DNA of 64,000 nt from Micromonospora endolithica (GCF_003626595.1 NZ_RBAK01000009.1:186001-250000); one strand, 5' to 3'; positions 25,302 through 34,677 are shown, counted from the first letter of the stretch. Notes: generated by a model from the letters alone, not told the origin. A program made the numbers and translations.

Positions 25302-26750
25302 GTGCCTCCCGACCTGGAACGACGTGCCGTGGATCTTCAGCGAGTCATCCGTGACGTGACGGTCCGCCTGCCGATGGCGTCGACCGCCGTCGAGGCGTGC
25401 CAGGACACCGTCACCGCGCTCGCCCGGCACGCCCCGGCCACCATCTCCGTTCTGCTCCAGGTCCACGACCGGCTGCGCTGCGTCGCCGCCACCGGGTCCT
25501 GGCAGGTGTTCGCCACGGTGCCGCCGAAGGCCGGGATCGTCGGCCGGGTGTACGCGTCGGGCCGGACCGCCGTCGTCGCCGACGTCGCGGACGACCCCGA
25601 CTACCTGCCGATCCGGCCGGACGTCACGGCCGAGGTGTGCGTACCGGTGCTGGACCCGGCCGGTCGTCCGATCGGCGTGCTGGACCTCCAGTGGTGCGCA
25701 CCGGCCGACCTGGACGCCTGGCGGGACGTCGCCGAGCGCCTCGCCGCCCGCCTCGGCGCCCGGATCGTCGCCCTGGGCGGGCCGCCCGCGGAGAGCCGCA
25801 GCGAGAAACTGCTCCGGCACGCCGCCGCCCTCACCGGCGCGCCGACCGAGTGGGACCTGCTGACCGCGGCCATCGCCGCCGCCCGGGACGTGTCGACGCT
25901 CGCCGCGGCGGTGTTGATCCTGGCCGACCGCGACACCCCGCGGCTGGGCGGCCCCACCGCCGTCCCGGGTGAACTGGAGTCCCGGATCCGGGCCGAACTG
26001 ACCGAGGCCGGCCCGGCCGCGCTGGGCCGGATGATCGGTCGCGCCCACCGCAACGGCGCCGGCTACACCCTCGGCGAGGCCGGGCACCCACCGACCGCCG
26101 ACCACGCGCCGCTGGCCCGCGCGGGGGTACGCACCCTGGTGGCGGTCCCGGTCGGCCCACCCGACGGCGGCGGGCTGCTGCTGGTCGCCGACGAGCGGCT
26201 GCTGCGCCCCGACCCGACCACGGTCAACCTGATCGAACTGCTCGCCGGACAGGCGTGGAGCGCCCTGGACCTGCTGCGTACCGTGGCCCGGCTCCGCGAG
26301 CAGGCCAGCTCCGACCCGCTGACCGGGCTGCGGCACACCGGCCCGTTCGGGCAACGCATCGCCGCGGCCACCCCGGGGCGTACCGCCCTGCTCGCCATCG
26401 ACGTGGATGGTTTCAAGACGGTCAACGACACGTACGGCCACCAGGCCGGTGACCGGGTGCTGGTCGGCCTGGCCCGGGCCCTGGAGGGCGCGCTGCGGCA
26501 CGGCGACGAGCTGTACCGGATCGGCGGCGACGAGTTCGTCGCGGTGATCGAGGTGAGCCGCCCCGACGAGGCGGTCCGCATCGCCGAACGGCTGGCCGAG
26601 GCGGCCCGGCGCACCGGCCGCACGATCAGCGTGGGCGTCGCCCTGCCCCGCTCCGGCGAGTCACCCGAGGTGACCCTCCGCCGCGCCGATCAGGCCCTCT
26701 ACCAGGTCAAACGCCAGGGCCGGGACGGCGTACGCCTGGCCCCCGCCTAG
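25302..26750 (+). CDS. Diguanylate cyclase with N-terminal GAF domains
   Basis: Two GAF-like sensor regions (the first with FATVPPKAGIVGRVYASGRTAV, the second with AGVRTLVAVPVG) precede a GGDEF domain starting at SSDPLTGLRH. The catalytic GGDEF motif is at 26523-26537 and an RxxD inhibitory site (RHGD) lies five residues before it, so the cyclase should be active and product-inhibited. No membrane segment: a cytosolic c-di-GMP synthase responding to a small ligand or to redox. Start: the frame is open from ATG 25209, but its first part has low third-position GC and overlaps the 33-bp motif; GTG 25302 or 25329 is more likely. Confidence 0.88.
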   Translation: MPPDLERRAVDLQRVIRDVTVRLPMASTAVEACQDTVTALARHAPATISVLLQVHDRLRCVAATGSWQVFATVPPKAGIVGRVYASGRTAVVADVADDPDYLPIRPDVTAEVCVPVLDPAGRPIGVLDLQWCAPADLDAWRDVAERLAARLGARIVALGGPPAESRSEKLLRHAAALTGAPTEWDLLTAAIAAARDVSTLAAAVLILADRDTPRLGGPTAVPGELESRIRAELTEAGPAALGRMIGRAHRNGAGYTLGEAGHPPTADHAPLARAGVRTLVAVPVGPPDGGGLLLVADERLLRPDPTTVNLIELLAGQAWSALDLLRTVARLREQASSDPLTGLRHTGPFGQRIAAATPGRTALLAIDVDGFKTVNDTYGHQAGDRVLVGLARALEGALRHGDELYRIGGDEFVAVIEVSRPDEAVRIAERLAEAARRTGRTISVGVALPRSGESPEVTLRRADQALYQVKRQGRDGVRLAPA

Positions 26751-26776
26751 CCCCGCCCAGCCCGTCGCACCCGGGA

Positions 26777-27835
26777 TCAGCGGGTCAGTTCCTTGGACAG
26801 GAGTTCGGCTATCTGGGCGGTGTTGAGGGCGGCGCCCTTGCGCAGGTTGTCGCCGGTGACGAAGAAGTCCAGGGCGCGGGGATCGTCCAGGGCGCGGCGG
26901 ATGCGGCCGACCCAGGACGGGTCGGTGCCGACGGCGTCGATCGGCATCGGGAACTCCCCGGCCGCCGGATCGTCCACGATGATCACCCCCGGCGCGTTGC
27001 GCAGCACCTCCCGGGCGCCCTCGGCCGCGACCTCGGTGGCGAAGACGGCATGCACGGCGATCGAGTGGCCGGTGACCACCGGAACCCGTACGCAGGTGGC
27101 GGAGACCTTCAGGTCGGGCAGGCCGAGGATCTTGCGCGACTCGTTGCGCATCTTCATCTCCTCGGACGACCAGCCGCCGTCGGCGGCCGAGCCGGCCCAG
27201 GGCACCACGTTGAGCGCGAGCGGGGCGGGGAACGGACCCAGCTCGTCGCCGACCGCCTGCCGGACGTCACCGGTGCGGGAGCCGAGCACCCGGTCGCCGG
27301 CGATCTTCGTGAGCTGGGTGTGCAACGCGTCCACGCCGGCCTGACCCGCCCCGGAAACCGCCTGGTACGAGGAGATGACCAGCTCGCGGAGGCCGTACTC
27401 GCGGTGCAGCGGGGCGACCGCGACGATCATCGCGAGGGTGGTGCAGTTCGCGTTGGCGATGATGCCCTTGGGCCGGTTGCGGACCTGCTCGGGGTTGATC
27501 TCCGGGACCACCAACGGGACGTCCCGGTCCATCCGGAAGGCACCGGAGTTGTCCACCGCGATCGCCCCTCGGCGCACCGCGACCGGCGCCCACCGCGCGG
27601 AGACCTCGTCCGGCACGTCGAACATGGCGACGTCGACGCCGTCGAACGCGTCCTCGGTCAACTCCTGGACGACCAGTTCCTCGCCCCGGCAGCGCACCAC
27701 GCGCCCCGCCGACCGGGCGGAGGCGAGCAGCCGGATCTCGCCCCACACGTTCTTCCGGGCGGAGAGCAGCTCACACATCACGGTGCCGACGGCACCGGTC
27801 GCGCCGACCACGGCCAGGGTGGGCAGCGACGTCAC
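26777..27835 (-). CDS. asd: Aspartate-semialdehyde dehydrogenase
   Basis: A protein of 352 residues from GTG 27833-27835. The NADP-binding GATGAVG (11-17) opens the protein, NANCTT carries the catalytic Cys, and GAGQAGVDALH and the C-terminal GDNLRKGAALN complete the family pattern. It reduces aspartyl phosphate to the semialdehyde for lysine/DAP, threonine and methionine. It starts 4 bases after the aspartokinase stop, so the two form an operon. Confidence 0.96.
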   Translation of the reverse strand: MTSLPTLAVVGATGAVGTVMCELLSARKNVWGEIRLLASARSAGRVVRCRGEELVVQELTEDAFDGVDVAMFDVPDEVSARWAPVAVRRGAIAVDNSGAFRMDRDVPLVVPEINPEQVRNRPKGIIANANCTTLAMIVAVAPLHREYGLRELVISSYQAVSGAGQAGVDALHTQLTKIAGDRVLGSRTGDVRQAVGDELGPFPAPLALNVVPWAGSAADGGWSSEEMKMRNESRKILGLPDLKVSATCVRVPVVTGHSIAVHAVFATEVAAEGAREVLRNAPGVIIVDDPAAGEFPMPIDAVGTDPSWVGRIRRALDDPRALDFFVTGDNLRKGAALNTAQIAELLSKELTR

Positions 27836-27839
27836 CGGG

Positions 27840-29105
27840 CTACCGCCCCGTTCCCGCGTAGACGACGGCCTGGGTGTCGCCGCCGAGGTCGAAGGCGTCG
27901 TGGATGGCGCGGACGGCGGCGTCCAGGTCGGTGTCCCGGCAGACCACGGAGACCCGGATCTCCGAGGTGGAGATCATCTCGATGTTCACGCCGGCCGCGC
28001 CGAGGGCGGCGAAGAAACCGGCCGCGACACCCGGGTGCGAGCGCATCCCGGCGCCGATCAGCGACACCTTGCCGACGTGGTCGTCGTAGAGCAGGCCCTT
28101 GAACTTGACCGTCTCCTGGATCTTGCTCAGGGCGGCCATGGCGGTCGGACCGTCGGTCTTCGGCAGGGTGAAGGAGATGTCCGTGCGCCCGGTGCCCTCG
28201 GTGGAGACGTTCTGCACGATCATGTCGATGTTGATCTCGGCACCGGCCACGGTGTCGAAGATCTTCGCGGCGGCACCCGGCTCGTCGGGCACCCCGACGA
28301 TCGTGATCTTGGCCTCGCTGCGGTCGTGGGCGACCCCGGTGATCAGCGCCTGTTCCACGGAAAGGTCCTCCATCGATCCGGTGACCATGGTGCCGGTGTT
28401 GGTCGAGTATGACGAACGGACGTGGATCGGCAACCCCGCGCGCCGCGCGTACTCGACGCTGCGCAGGTGCAGCACCTTCGCGCCGCAGGCGGCCAGCTCC
28501 AGCATCTCCTCGTAGGTGATCTTCTTGATGTGCCGGGCGTTGGGCACGATCCGCGGGTCGGCGCTGAAGATGCCGTCCACGTCGGTGTAGATCTCGCACA
28601 CGTCGGCGCGCAGCGCGGCGGCGAGCGCCACGGCGGTGGTGTCCGAGCCGCCCCGGCCGAGGGTGGTCACGTCCTTGGTGTCCTGCGAGACACCCTGGAA
28701 GCCGGCGACGATGACCACCGAGCCCTCGTCGAGCGCGCCCTTGAGCCGGCCCGGCGTGACGTCGATGATCCGCGCCCGGCCGTGCACCGAGGTGGTGATC
28801 ACGCCGGCCTGCGAACCGGTGAACGAGCGTGCCTCGTACCCCAGGTTGTGGATCGCCATGGCCAGCAGCGCCATCGAGATCCGCTCCCCGGCGGTGAGCA
28901 ACATGTCCAGCTCGCGGCCCGGCGGCAGCGGGCTGACCTGGTTGGCCAGGTCGAGCAGCTCGTCGGTGGTGTCGCCCATGGCGGAGACCACCACCACGAC
29001 GTCGTCACCGGCCTTTCGCGCGGCGACGATGCGCTCCGCCACCCGCTTGATCCGCTCGGCATTGGCGACGGAGGATCCGCCGTACTTCTGCACCACGAGT
29101 GCCAC
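27840..29105 (-). CDS. ask: Aspartokinase
   Basis: A protein of 421 residues from GTG 29103-29105, GGGAGG upstream. KYGGSSVANAERI at the N-terminus is the kinase signature; GRGGSDTTAVALAAAL and DVDGIFSADPRIV follow. Two ACT domains make the C-terminal regulatory part (ITIVGVPDEPGAAAKIFD and SLIGAGMRSHPGVAAGFFAAL), which in relatives bind Lys and Thr. An internal Met at MEDLSVEQALITGV lies where the shorter beta-subunit of actinobacterial aspartokinases usually starts, so both alpha and beta may be made. First gene of the ask-asd operon. Confidence 0.96.
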   Translation of the reverse strand: MALVVQKYGGSSVANAERIKRVAERIVAARKAGDDVVVVVSAMGDTTDELLDLANQVSPLPPGRELDMLLTAGERISMALLAMAIHNLGYEARSFTGSQAGVITTSVHGRARIIDVTPGRLKGALDEGSVVIVAGFQGVSQDTKDVTTLGRGGSDTTAVALAAALRADVCEIYTDVDGIFSADPRIVPNARHIKKITYEEMLELAACGAKVLHLRSVEYARRAGLPIHVRSSYSTNTGTMVTGSMEDLSVEQALITGVAHDRSEAKITIVGVPDEPGAAAKIFDTVAGAEINIDMIVQNVSTEGTGRTDISFTLPKTDGPTAMAALSKIQETVKFKGLLYDDHVGKVSLIGAGMRSHPGVAAGFFAALGAAGVNIEMISTSEIRVSVVCRDTDLDAAVRAIHDAFDLGGDTQAVVYAGTGR

Positions 29106-29381
29106 GACGGTGCACTCCCTCCCAGCGACCCTGAGCGTGCCGACGCCGCCGGATGAAGGCCGGCGGCGCGTGTCAGACGCCATCAGGGTATCGGTCGCCC
29201 AGATCCGGCGGGTCGGGTGATCCCACCATCCGGCTTCGGCGGCGCGGGCGCAGTGACCGGGGACACACTGGTCACCCAGCGTTCACACCGCCGGGGACAG
29301 GTCGTCCACGCGCCGGGACACGCCGGGACGGTAGGGGGCCACCGCCGCCCACCGGCGTCCGGCGACGGCGAGAATGTGCGG

Positions 29382-30263
29382 ATGCGCGTCCACCTCCGCC
29401 CGGCCGGCGCGGCCTCACCCCCGGCCGCCCCGCCGCAGCCGATCCACCCGCCCGCGTCGAGCCGCCCGGCCGGAACCGCGCCGGCGACACCCGGGGCCGG
29501 GCGGGGGGCCCGATGGCTGGCGGTACCGCTGGCGCTGGGCCTGCCGGCCCTGCTCGCCGCCTGCGCACCGGACCAACCGGCGGCGGCACCGACCCCGAGC
29601 GCCGCGGAGCCGCCGGTGGTGGCGGACGCCGCGCGGGACGAGCTGGCCGGGCTGGCGGCGGCGGCGCAGGACCGGCACCTGGTCGCCGCGTACACCCTGC
29701 GGGTTCCGGACGCGGCGGACCGCACGGTCGTGGTGACCAGCGCGACCGACGGCAGCTGGCGGGTCGACGTTCCCGGCGGCGCCCTCGGCGGTACGGCGGA
29801 CGTGTCGTTCGCGGCCACCGCCGACGGCCTGTTCCAGTGCTCGCTGCCGTCGGCGAGCCGGCCGGAGCCATCGACCTGTCTCCGTCTCGGCGATCCGGAC
29901 GACGCGGTGCCGCGTCGGCTGGACCCCCGGGTGCAGCACCCGTTCACCGACTGGCTGGGGGTGCTCACCGACCGGAGGTCGCCGCTGGCGGTGTCCCCCG
30001 CGCAGCCGCCGCCGGGCGCGACCGGCACCTGCTACTCGGTGGAGACGACCTCGGCGTCGATCACCGCCCCGCTGGATCCGGGCATCTACTGCTACGACCC
30101 GGAGGGCACGCCGACCGCGGTCCGCACCGCGTTCGGCACGCTGCTCCTGACCGGTACGCCCGCGCCACCCCCGGCGACCGTCCAGCTCGCCGGTCCGGTG
30201 GTGGAGGGGGAGCCGCTGGGGGTGGCGACCCCGGAGCCGGAGTTCAGCTCCGAAACGTCCTGA
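29382..30263 (+). CDS. Lipoprotein, function unknown
   Basis: A protein of 293 residues from ATG 29382. Long Pro/Ala-rich N-terminal region, then a hydrophobic stretch ending ALLAAC (Cys about residue 61), which looks like a lipobox preceded by an unusually long n-region; a later start is possible but no good in-frame one is visible. The mature part is beta-rich (TVVVTSATDGSWRVDVPGG, VSFAATADGLFQCSLPS, GTCYSVETTS) and ends in a Pro-rich tail. Family not recognised. Confidence 0.65.
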   Translation: MRVHLRPAGAASPPAAPPQPIHPPASSRPAGTAPATPGAGRGARWLAVPLALGLPALLAACAPDQPAAAPTPSAAEPPVVADAARDELAGLAAAAQDRHLVAAYTLRVPDAADRTVVVTSATDGSWRVDVPGGALGGTADVSFAATADGLFQCSLPSASRPEPSTCLRLGDPDDAVPRRLDPRVQHPFTDWLGVLTDRRSPLAVSPAQPPPGATGTCYSVETTSASITAPLDPGIYCYDPEGTPTAVRTAFGTLLLTGTPAPPPATVQLAGPVVEGEPLGVATPEPEFSSETS

Positions 30264-30346
30264 CCACCGATCGGTTACGTGTGCTCTTGGCCACGCTCAG
30301 TGCCCCCCTCCGAAAGGATGAATCGCCCATACGGGACGCTTCCCCC

Positions 30347-30886
30347 ATGGTTGACCTCACTCCGCTGCTCGCCTTCCGCTGGAGTCCCCGGTCCTTCGAC
30401 CCCGCCGCGCGGGTCACCCCGAGTGAGGCGTCGGCCCTGCTGGAAGCCGCCCGCTGGGCCCCGTCGGCGGGCAACCGCCAGCCGTGGCGGTTCGCGCCGG
30501 GACACCGGGACGACGAGATCTGGAAACGAATCGTGGTCAACCTGTCCGCCGCCGACCAGCGGTGGGTGAACCGCGCCTCGATGCTGGTGCTCGCCGCCCA
30601 CCTCGCCCCGGAGGCCGACCCGACCGGCTGCGCCGCGTACGACCTGGGTCAGGCGGTCGCCCACCTGACCGTCCAGGCCACCGCCCTCGGCCTGCACGTA
30701 CGCCAACTCCGGGACCTCGACCACGACGGCCTCGCCGCCGACCTGGACCTGCCCGCCGACGTACGGCCGGCGGTCGTGGTGGCGGTCGGCCAGCTCGGTG
30801 ACCCGCTCAGCCTCCCCGCCGACCTGCTGCCGGGTGAGATCGGCCTGCGCCGGCGCCGGCCTCTCGGCGAACTGCTTCTCGCCTGA
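30347..30886 (+). CDS. Nitroreductase-family protein
   Basis: A protein of 179 residues from ATG 30347. FRWSPRSFDP and ARWAPSAGNRQPWRF are the FMN-binding entry motifs of the nitroreductase family; AYDLGQAVAHLTVQATALGLHVRQL and the C-terminal VVVAVGQLGDP complete it. Probably an FMN-dependent NAD(P)H oxidoreductase; substrate unknown. The reading frame is open far upstream but that part overlaps the lipoprotein gene in another frame and is rejected. Confidence 0.85.
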   Translation: MVDLTPLLAFRWSPRSFDPAARVTPSEASALLEAARWAPSAGNRQPWRFAPGHRDDEIWKRIVVNLSAADQRWVNRASMLVLAAHLAPEADPTGCAAYDLGQAVAHLTVQATALGLHVRQLRDLDHDGLAADLDLPADVRPAVVVAVGQLGDPLSLPADLLPGEIGLRRRRPLGELLLA

Positions 30887-30947
30887 CCGGCAACACTCCC
30901 CCCGTCTCAAACTGCGGACCGGGGTTCCCACACCCCGTCCCACCACG

Positions 30948-31027
30948 TAGGGTGACTCTGTCATGTGGCAGGCGTACCTCCTCCTTGGTTGCCGCGACGA
31001 GGCCTGACGGCCGGCACCTCGTCGCGG
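30948..31027 (+). promoter_or_regulatory. leuA promoter and leucine attenuator
   Basis: TAGGGT at 30948-30953 is a fair -10 box that would start the transcript at about the leader-peptide ATG (30963). The leader codes three Leu in a row. Just after them comes a perfect 11-bp stem (30992-31002 with 31017-31027) whose 14-base loop holds the leader stop codon. Stalling at Leu codons would change this fold, as in known actinobacterial leuA leaders. Confidence 0.7.
30963..31007 (+). CDS. leuL: Leucine leader peptide
   Basis: ATG 30963 to TGA 31005-31007 encodes 14 residues, MWQAYLLLGCRDEA, with three consecutive Leu codons (CTC CTC CTT) at positions 6-8. It precedes leuA by 168 bases. The position, the Leu run and the stem that follows identify it as an attenuator peptide; it probably has no other role. 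Confidence 0.75.
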   Translation: MWQAYLLLGCRDEA

Positions 31028-31175
31028 AGTCGAACCGCGCCGCCCAGCACCGCCAGAGGACTTCTCGCTCGGCACCGACGCCGACCACCGGCACGACGCC
31101 GACCACCGGCGCGCCGACCCGGCACCGACGCCGACCACCAACGCTGACGTCACATGACCACGGGAGCACTCCGCC

Positions 31176-32930
31176 ATGGCTCACCCAGCCGGCACCACCG
31201 ACACCGATCCGATCGCCCGGCAGCGCCCCAGCCGGATGCCGTTCCGGCGTTACCAGCCGTACCACCAGCAGTTCCGCATCGACCTGCCGGACCGCGCCTG
31301 GCCGACCCGTCGGGTCGAGACGGCCCCGCGCTGGTGTGCGGTCGACCTGCGCGACGGCAACCAGGCGCTCATCGACCCGATGTCCCCGGAACGCAAGCGG
31401 CGGATGTTCCAGCTGCTGGTGCAGATGGGCTACAAGGAGATCGAGGTCGGCTTCCCCTCGGCCAGCCAGACCGACTTCGACTTCGTCCGGCAGCTGATCG
31501 AGCAGGACCTGATTCCCGAGGACGTCACCATCCAGGTGCTCACCCAGTGCCGGGAGCACCTGATCGACCGGACGTTCGAATCGCTGCGCGGGGCCCGGCG
31601 GGCGATCGTGCACTTCTACAACTCCACGTCCACGCTGCAACGCCGGGTGGTCTTCGGGCTGGACCGGGACGGCATCACCGACATCGCCACCCAGGGCGCG
31701 CGGCTCTGCCAGAAGTACGCGGAGATCCACACCCCGGACACCGAGATCCACTACGAGTACTCCCCCGAGTCGTACACCGGCACCGAGCTGGAGTACGCGC
31801 TGGAGGTCGTCACCAAGGTCATCGAGGTGGTCGACCCGACGCCGGACCGCAAGCTGATCGTCAACCTGCCGGCGACCGTCGAGATGGCCATGCCGAACGT
31901 CTACGCCGACTCGATCGAGTGGATGCACCGGCACCTGCCCCGGCGGGACAGCCTGGTGCTGAGCCTGCACCCGCACAACGACCGGGGCACCGGGGTGGCC
32001 GCCGCCGAGCTGGGCCTGCTCGCCGGCGCGGACCGGATCGAGGGCTGCCTGTTCGGCAACGGTGAGCGCACCGGCAACGTGGACCTGGTCACGCTGGGGC
32101 TGAACCTGTTCTCCCAGGGCATCGACCCGATGATCGACTTCTCGGACATCGACGAGGTGAAGCGCGCCGTCGAGTACTGCAACCAGCTGCCCGTGCACGA
32201 GCGCCACCCGTACGCGGGCGACCTGGTCTACACCGCCTTCTCCGGCTCCCACCAGGACGCCATCAAGAAGGGCTTCGACGCGCTGCACGCCGACGCCGCG
32301 GCGGCCGGGACGCCGGTCGACGACGTCACCTGGGCCGTGCCCTACCTGCCGATCGACCCGAAGGACCTGGGCCGCACCTACGAGGCGGTCATCCGGGTCA
32401 ACTCGCAGTCCGGCAAGGGCGGCGTCGCGTACATCATGAAGTCCGAGCACCAGCTCGACCTGCCGCGCCGCCTCCAGATCGAGTTCTCCGGCGTGGTCCA
32501 GCAGGTCACCGACCACGGCGGCGGCGAGGTCGACCCGGGCGCGATGTGGGACATCTTCGCCACGAACTACCTGGTCGACCACCAGGTCGACCCGGCGGTC
32601 ACGCTGGTCGGCTACACGATCGGCACCGTCGAGGGCAAGGTCGAGATCGACGCCCGGGTGGCCCGCGGCGACGGCGCCACCTCGGTCACCGCGGTCGGCA
32701 ACGGTCCGATCGACGCGTACGTCAACGCGTTGCAGTCGGTGGGCGTGGCGGTACGGGTGCTCGACTACCACGAGCACGCGCTCTCCTCCGGCGGCGACGC
32801 CCAGGCCGCCGCCTACGTCGAGTGCGACATCGACGGCCGCACCGTGTGGGGCGTCGGCGTGGACGCCAACATCGTCACCGCCTCCATCAAGGCCGTCACC
32901 AGCGCCGTCAACCGCGCCCACCAGGTGTAA
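31176..32930 (+). CDS. leuA: 2-isopropylmalate synthase
   Basis: A protein of 584 residues from ATG 31176 with GGGAG upstream. The catalytic TIM barrel has CAVDLRDGNQALIDPM with the metal-binding Asp, HFYNSTSTLQRR, and the HPHNDRGTG motif with the second metal ligands. The C-terminal regulatory LeuA dimer domain carries VALVG-type DPAVTLVGYTIGTVEG and ends in ITSAVNRA-type TSAVNRAHQV, the site of leucine feedback. It makes the first committed step of leucine synthesis from acetyl-CoA and 2-oxoisovalerate. The 31-bp repeat array starts right after the stop. Confidence 0.97.
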   Translation: MAHPAGTTDTDPIARQRPSRMPFRRYQPYHQQFRIDLPDRAWPTRRVETAPRWCAVDLRDGNQALIDPMSPERKRRMFQLLVQMGYKEIEVGFPSASQTDFDFVRQLIEQDLIPEDVTIQVLTQCREHLIDRTFESLRGARRAIVHFYNSTSTLQRRVVFGLDRDGITDIATQGARLCQKYAEIHTPDTEIHYEYSPESYTGTELEYALEVVTKVIEVVDPTPDRKLIVNLPATVEMAMPNVYADSIEWMHRHLPRRDSLVLSLHPHNDRGTGVAAAELGLLAGADRIEGCLFGNGERTGNVDLVTLGLNLFSQGIDPMIDFSDIDEVKRAVEYCNQLPVHERHPYAGDLVYTAFSGSHQDAIKKGFDALHADAAAAGTPVDDVTWAVPYLPIDPKDLGRTYEAVIRVNSQSGKGGVAYIMKSEHQLDLPRRLQIEFSGVVQQVTDHGGGEVDPGAMWDIFATNYLVDHQVDPAVTLVGYTIGTVEGKVEIDARVARGDGATSVTAVGNGPIDAYVNALQSVGVAVRVLDYHEHALSSGGDAQAAAYVECDIDGRTVWGVGVDANIVTASIKAVTSAVNRAHQV

Positions 32931-33046
32931 GGAAGGGCCCCTTCTTAACGCCTGGCGTAGAGGAAGGGCCCCTTCTTAACGCCTGGCGTAGAGGAAGGGG
33001 CCCTTCTTAACGCCTGGCGTAGAGGAAGGGGCCCTTCTTAACGCCC
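32931..33046. repeat. Tandem array of a 31-bp GGGGCCCC-palindrome repeat
   Basis: Three full units (32931-32961, 32962-32992, 32993-33023) and a fourth partial (33024-33046), beginning at the base after the leuA stop. Each unit has GAAGGGSCCCTTC plus TTAACGCCTGGCGTAGA. The first two read GGGCCCC and the last two GGGGCCC, so the palindrome centre moves by one base. Related copies occur at three other gene ends. Confidence 0.85.
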
Positions 33047-33070
33047 CGTCGGCCCCAGCGCGCGTTGACG

Positions 33071-34570
33071 TCAGCGCCCGCCGGGCCGGGGCGGTGTGGA
33101 CGCGGGCAGCGAGTGACAGGGCTGCGACGGGGGCGCCTGACGGGGCGGCCGGTGAACGAGCAGGAGTGCCAGCACCGCCCCGGCGACCAGCAGCCCGGCG
33201 CACCACAGCATCGCCCCCCGGTACGCGTCGGTCAGCGCGGCCTCCTGCTCGTACGCGGAACCGGAAAGCCCGACCAGCAGCGGCAGCGCGGCGATCGCCA
33301 GCAGGCCGCCGGCCCGGGAGGCCGCGTTGTTGAACCCGCTGGCCACGCCGGCGAACCGGTCCTCCACGGCGGCCAGCACCGACGCGGTCAGTGGCGCGAC
33401 CACCAGGGTCAGCCCGGCGCCGAAGAGCGTCACCCCGGGCAGGACGTCCCGCCAGTACGACGCGCCGGGGTCGACACCGCGCAGCAGGATCAGGCCGAGG
33501 GCGGCGACGACCGGTCCGACGGTCAGCGGCAACCGGGGACCGATCCGGGCCGACAGCGCGCCGGCCCGGGCCGAGCCGACCAGCAGCAGCACCGTCATCG
33601 GCAGCAGTGAGACGCCGGTGAGGAGCGCCGACCAGCCGACGACGTTCTGGAGGTAGACGGCGAGGAAGAAGGTGAAACCGCTGAGGGCCGCGTACACCAC
33701 CACGGTGAAGATGTTCAGCACCGAGAAGAGGCGGCTGCCGAACAGCCCGGTGGGTAGCATCGCGGTGTCGCCCCGGCGCCGCTCGACCAGCACGAACACC
33801 ACCGCGCCGAGCAGGCCGACCAGCGCCGAGCCGAGCACCGGCAGGGAGTCGAAGCCGCGGACCGGGGCGTCGATCAGGGCGTACGTGATGCCGGCCAGGG
33901 CGGCCGCGCCGAGCAGCGCGCCGGCCACGTCGAACCGGCGGTGCCGGCGGCCGGGCCCCTGGGTCCGCGATGCCGCCTCGTCCCGGCTCTCCGGCACCCA
34001 GCGCACCGCGGCGAGGAGCACGACGACGGCGATCGGCACGTTCAGGAAGAAGATCCACCGCCAGGAGAGCGCGTCGATCAGCCACCCGCCGATGAAGGGT
34101 CCGAGCGCGGTGGACACGCCGGACAGGCCGCTCCACGCGCCGATCGCCCGGCCCCGGTCGTCGGGGTGGAAGCTGGCCTGGAGCACCGACAGCGAGCCGG
34201 GAGTGAGCAGCGCCCCGCCCGCGCCCTGGAGGAAACGGGCCGCGACGAGGTGACTGGTGTCCTGGGACAGACCGCACAGCACCGAGGCGAGCGTGAACCA
34301 CACCACCCCGACCAGGAAGATCCGCCGACGGCCGAACCGGTCCCCGAGCGCCCCGCCGAGCAGCACGAACGCGGCGAGCATCAGCAGGTATCCGTTGACG
34401 GTCCATTGCAGACCCGCGACGTCGGCGTCGAGGTCACGGCCGAGCCGGGGCAGGGCGACGTTGACCACGGTACTGTCGAGGAAGACCATCCCGGAGGCGA
34501 GGACCGCCGCCAGGAGGGTACCCCGTCCGGCGGCGCTTCCCATCCGGAGCACGGGCGCGGGTGACGTCAT
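33071..34570 (-). CDS. MFS drug-resistance transporter (DHA2, 14-TM type)
   Basis: A protein of 499 residues from ATG 34568-34570 (an earlier TTG is possible). MVFLDSTVVNVALPRLGRDL and VNGYLLMLAAFVLLGGALGDRFGRRR (motif A) are the signatures of the EmrB/QacA group; GAGGALLTPGSLSVL and GPFIGGWLIDALSWRWIFFLNVP (motif C) follow, and about 14 hydrophobic helices can be counted. A proton-driven drug or metabolite exporter in the membrane. Divergent from the HNH lipoprotein gene. Confidence 0.93.
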   Translation of the reverse strand: MTSPAPVLRMGSAAGRGTLLAAVLASGMVFLDSTVVNVALPRLGRDLDADVAGLQWTVNGYLLMLAAFVLLGGALGDRFGRRRIFLVGVVWFTLASVLCGLSQDTSHLVAARFLQGAGGALLTPGSLSVLQASFHPDDRGRAIGAWSGLSGVSTALGPFIGGWLIDALSWRWIFFLNVPIAVVVLLAAVRWVPESRDEAASRTQGPGRRHRRFDVAGALLGAAALAGITYALIDAPVRGFDSLPVLGSALVGLLGAVVFVLVERRRGDTAMLPTGLFGSRLFSVLNIFTVVVYAALSGFTFFLAVYLQNVVGWSALLTGVSLLPMTVLLLVGSARAGALSARIGPRLPLTVGPVVAALGLILLRGVDPGASYWRDVLPGVTLFGAGLTLVVAPLTASVLAAVEDRFAGVASGFNNAASRAGGLLAIAALPLLVGLSGSAYEQEAALTDAYRGAMLWCAGLLVAGAVLALLLVHRPPRQAPPSQPCHSLPASTPPRPGGR

Positions 34571-34677
34571 GTGTACCAATCTGCCGTGCGCTCATGACAG
34601 ACGCCACGAAATGCCAAAACCGTGTCCGGGTACTGTGCGGGATCGCCGGGAGCACGCAAGCTGGAGGGGTGTCGTCT

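Noticed and set aside
29153..30346. Long N-terminal extension of the nitroreductase frame
   Set aside because: It overlaps the lipoprotein gene in another frame and the extra part is Arg/Pro/Gly-rich; the family starts at about 30347.
32931..33046. CRISPR array after leuA
   Set aside because: Units abut with no unique spacers, each unit is itself palindromic, and there are no cas genes; this is a tandem REP-like array.
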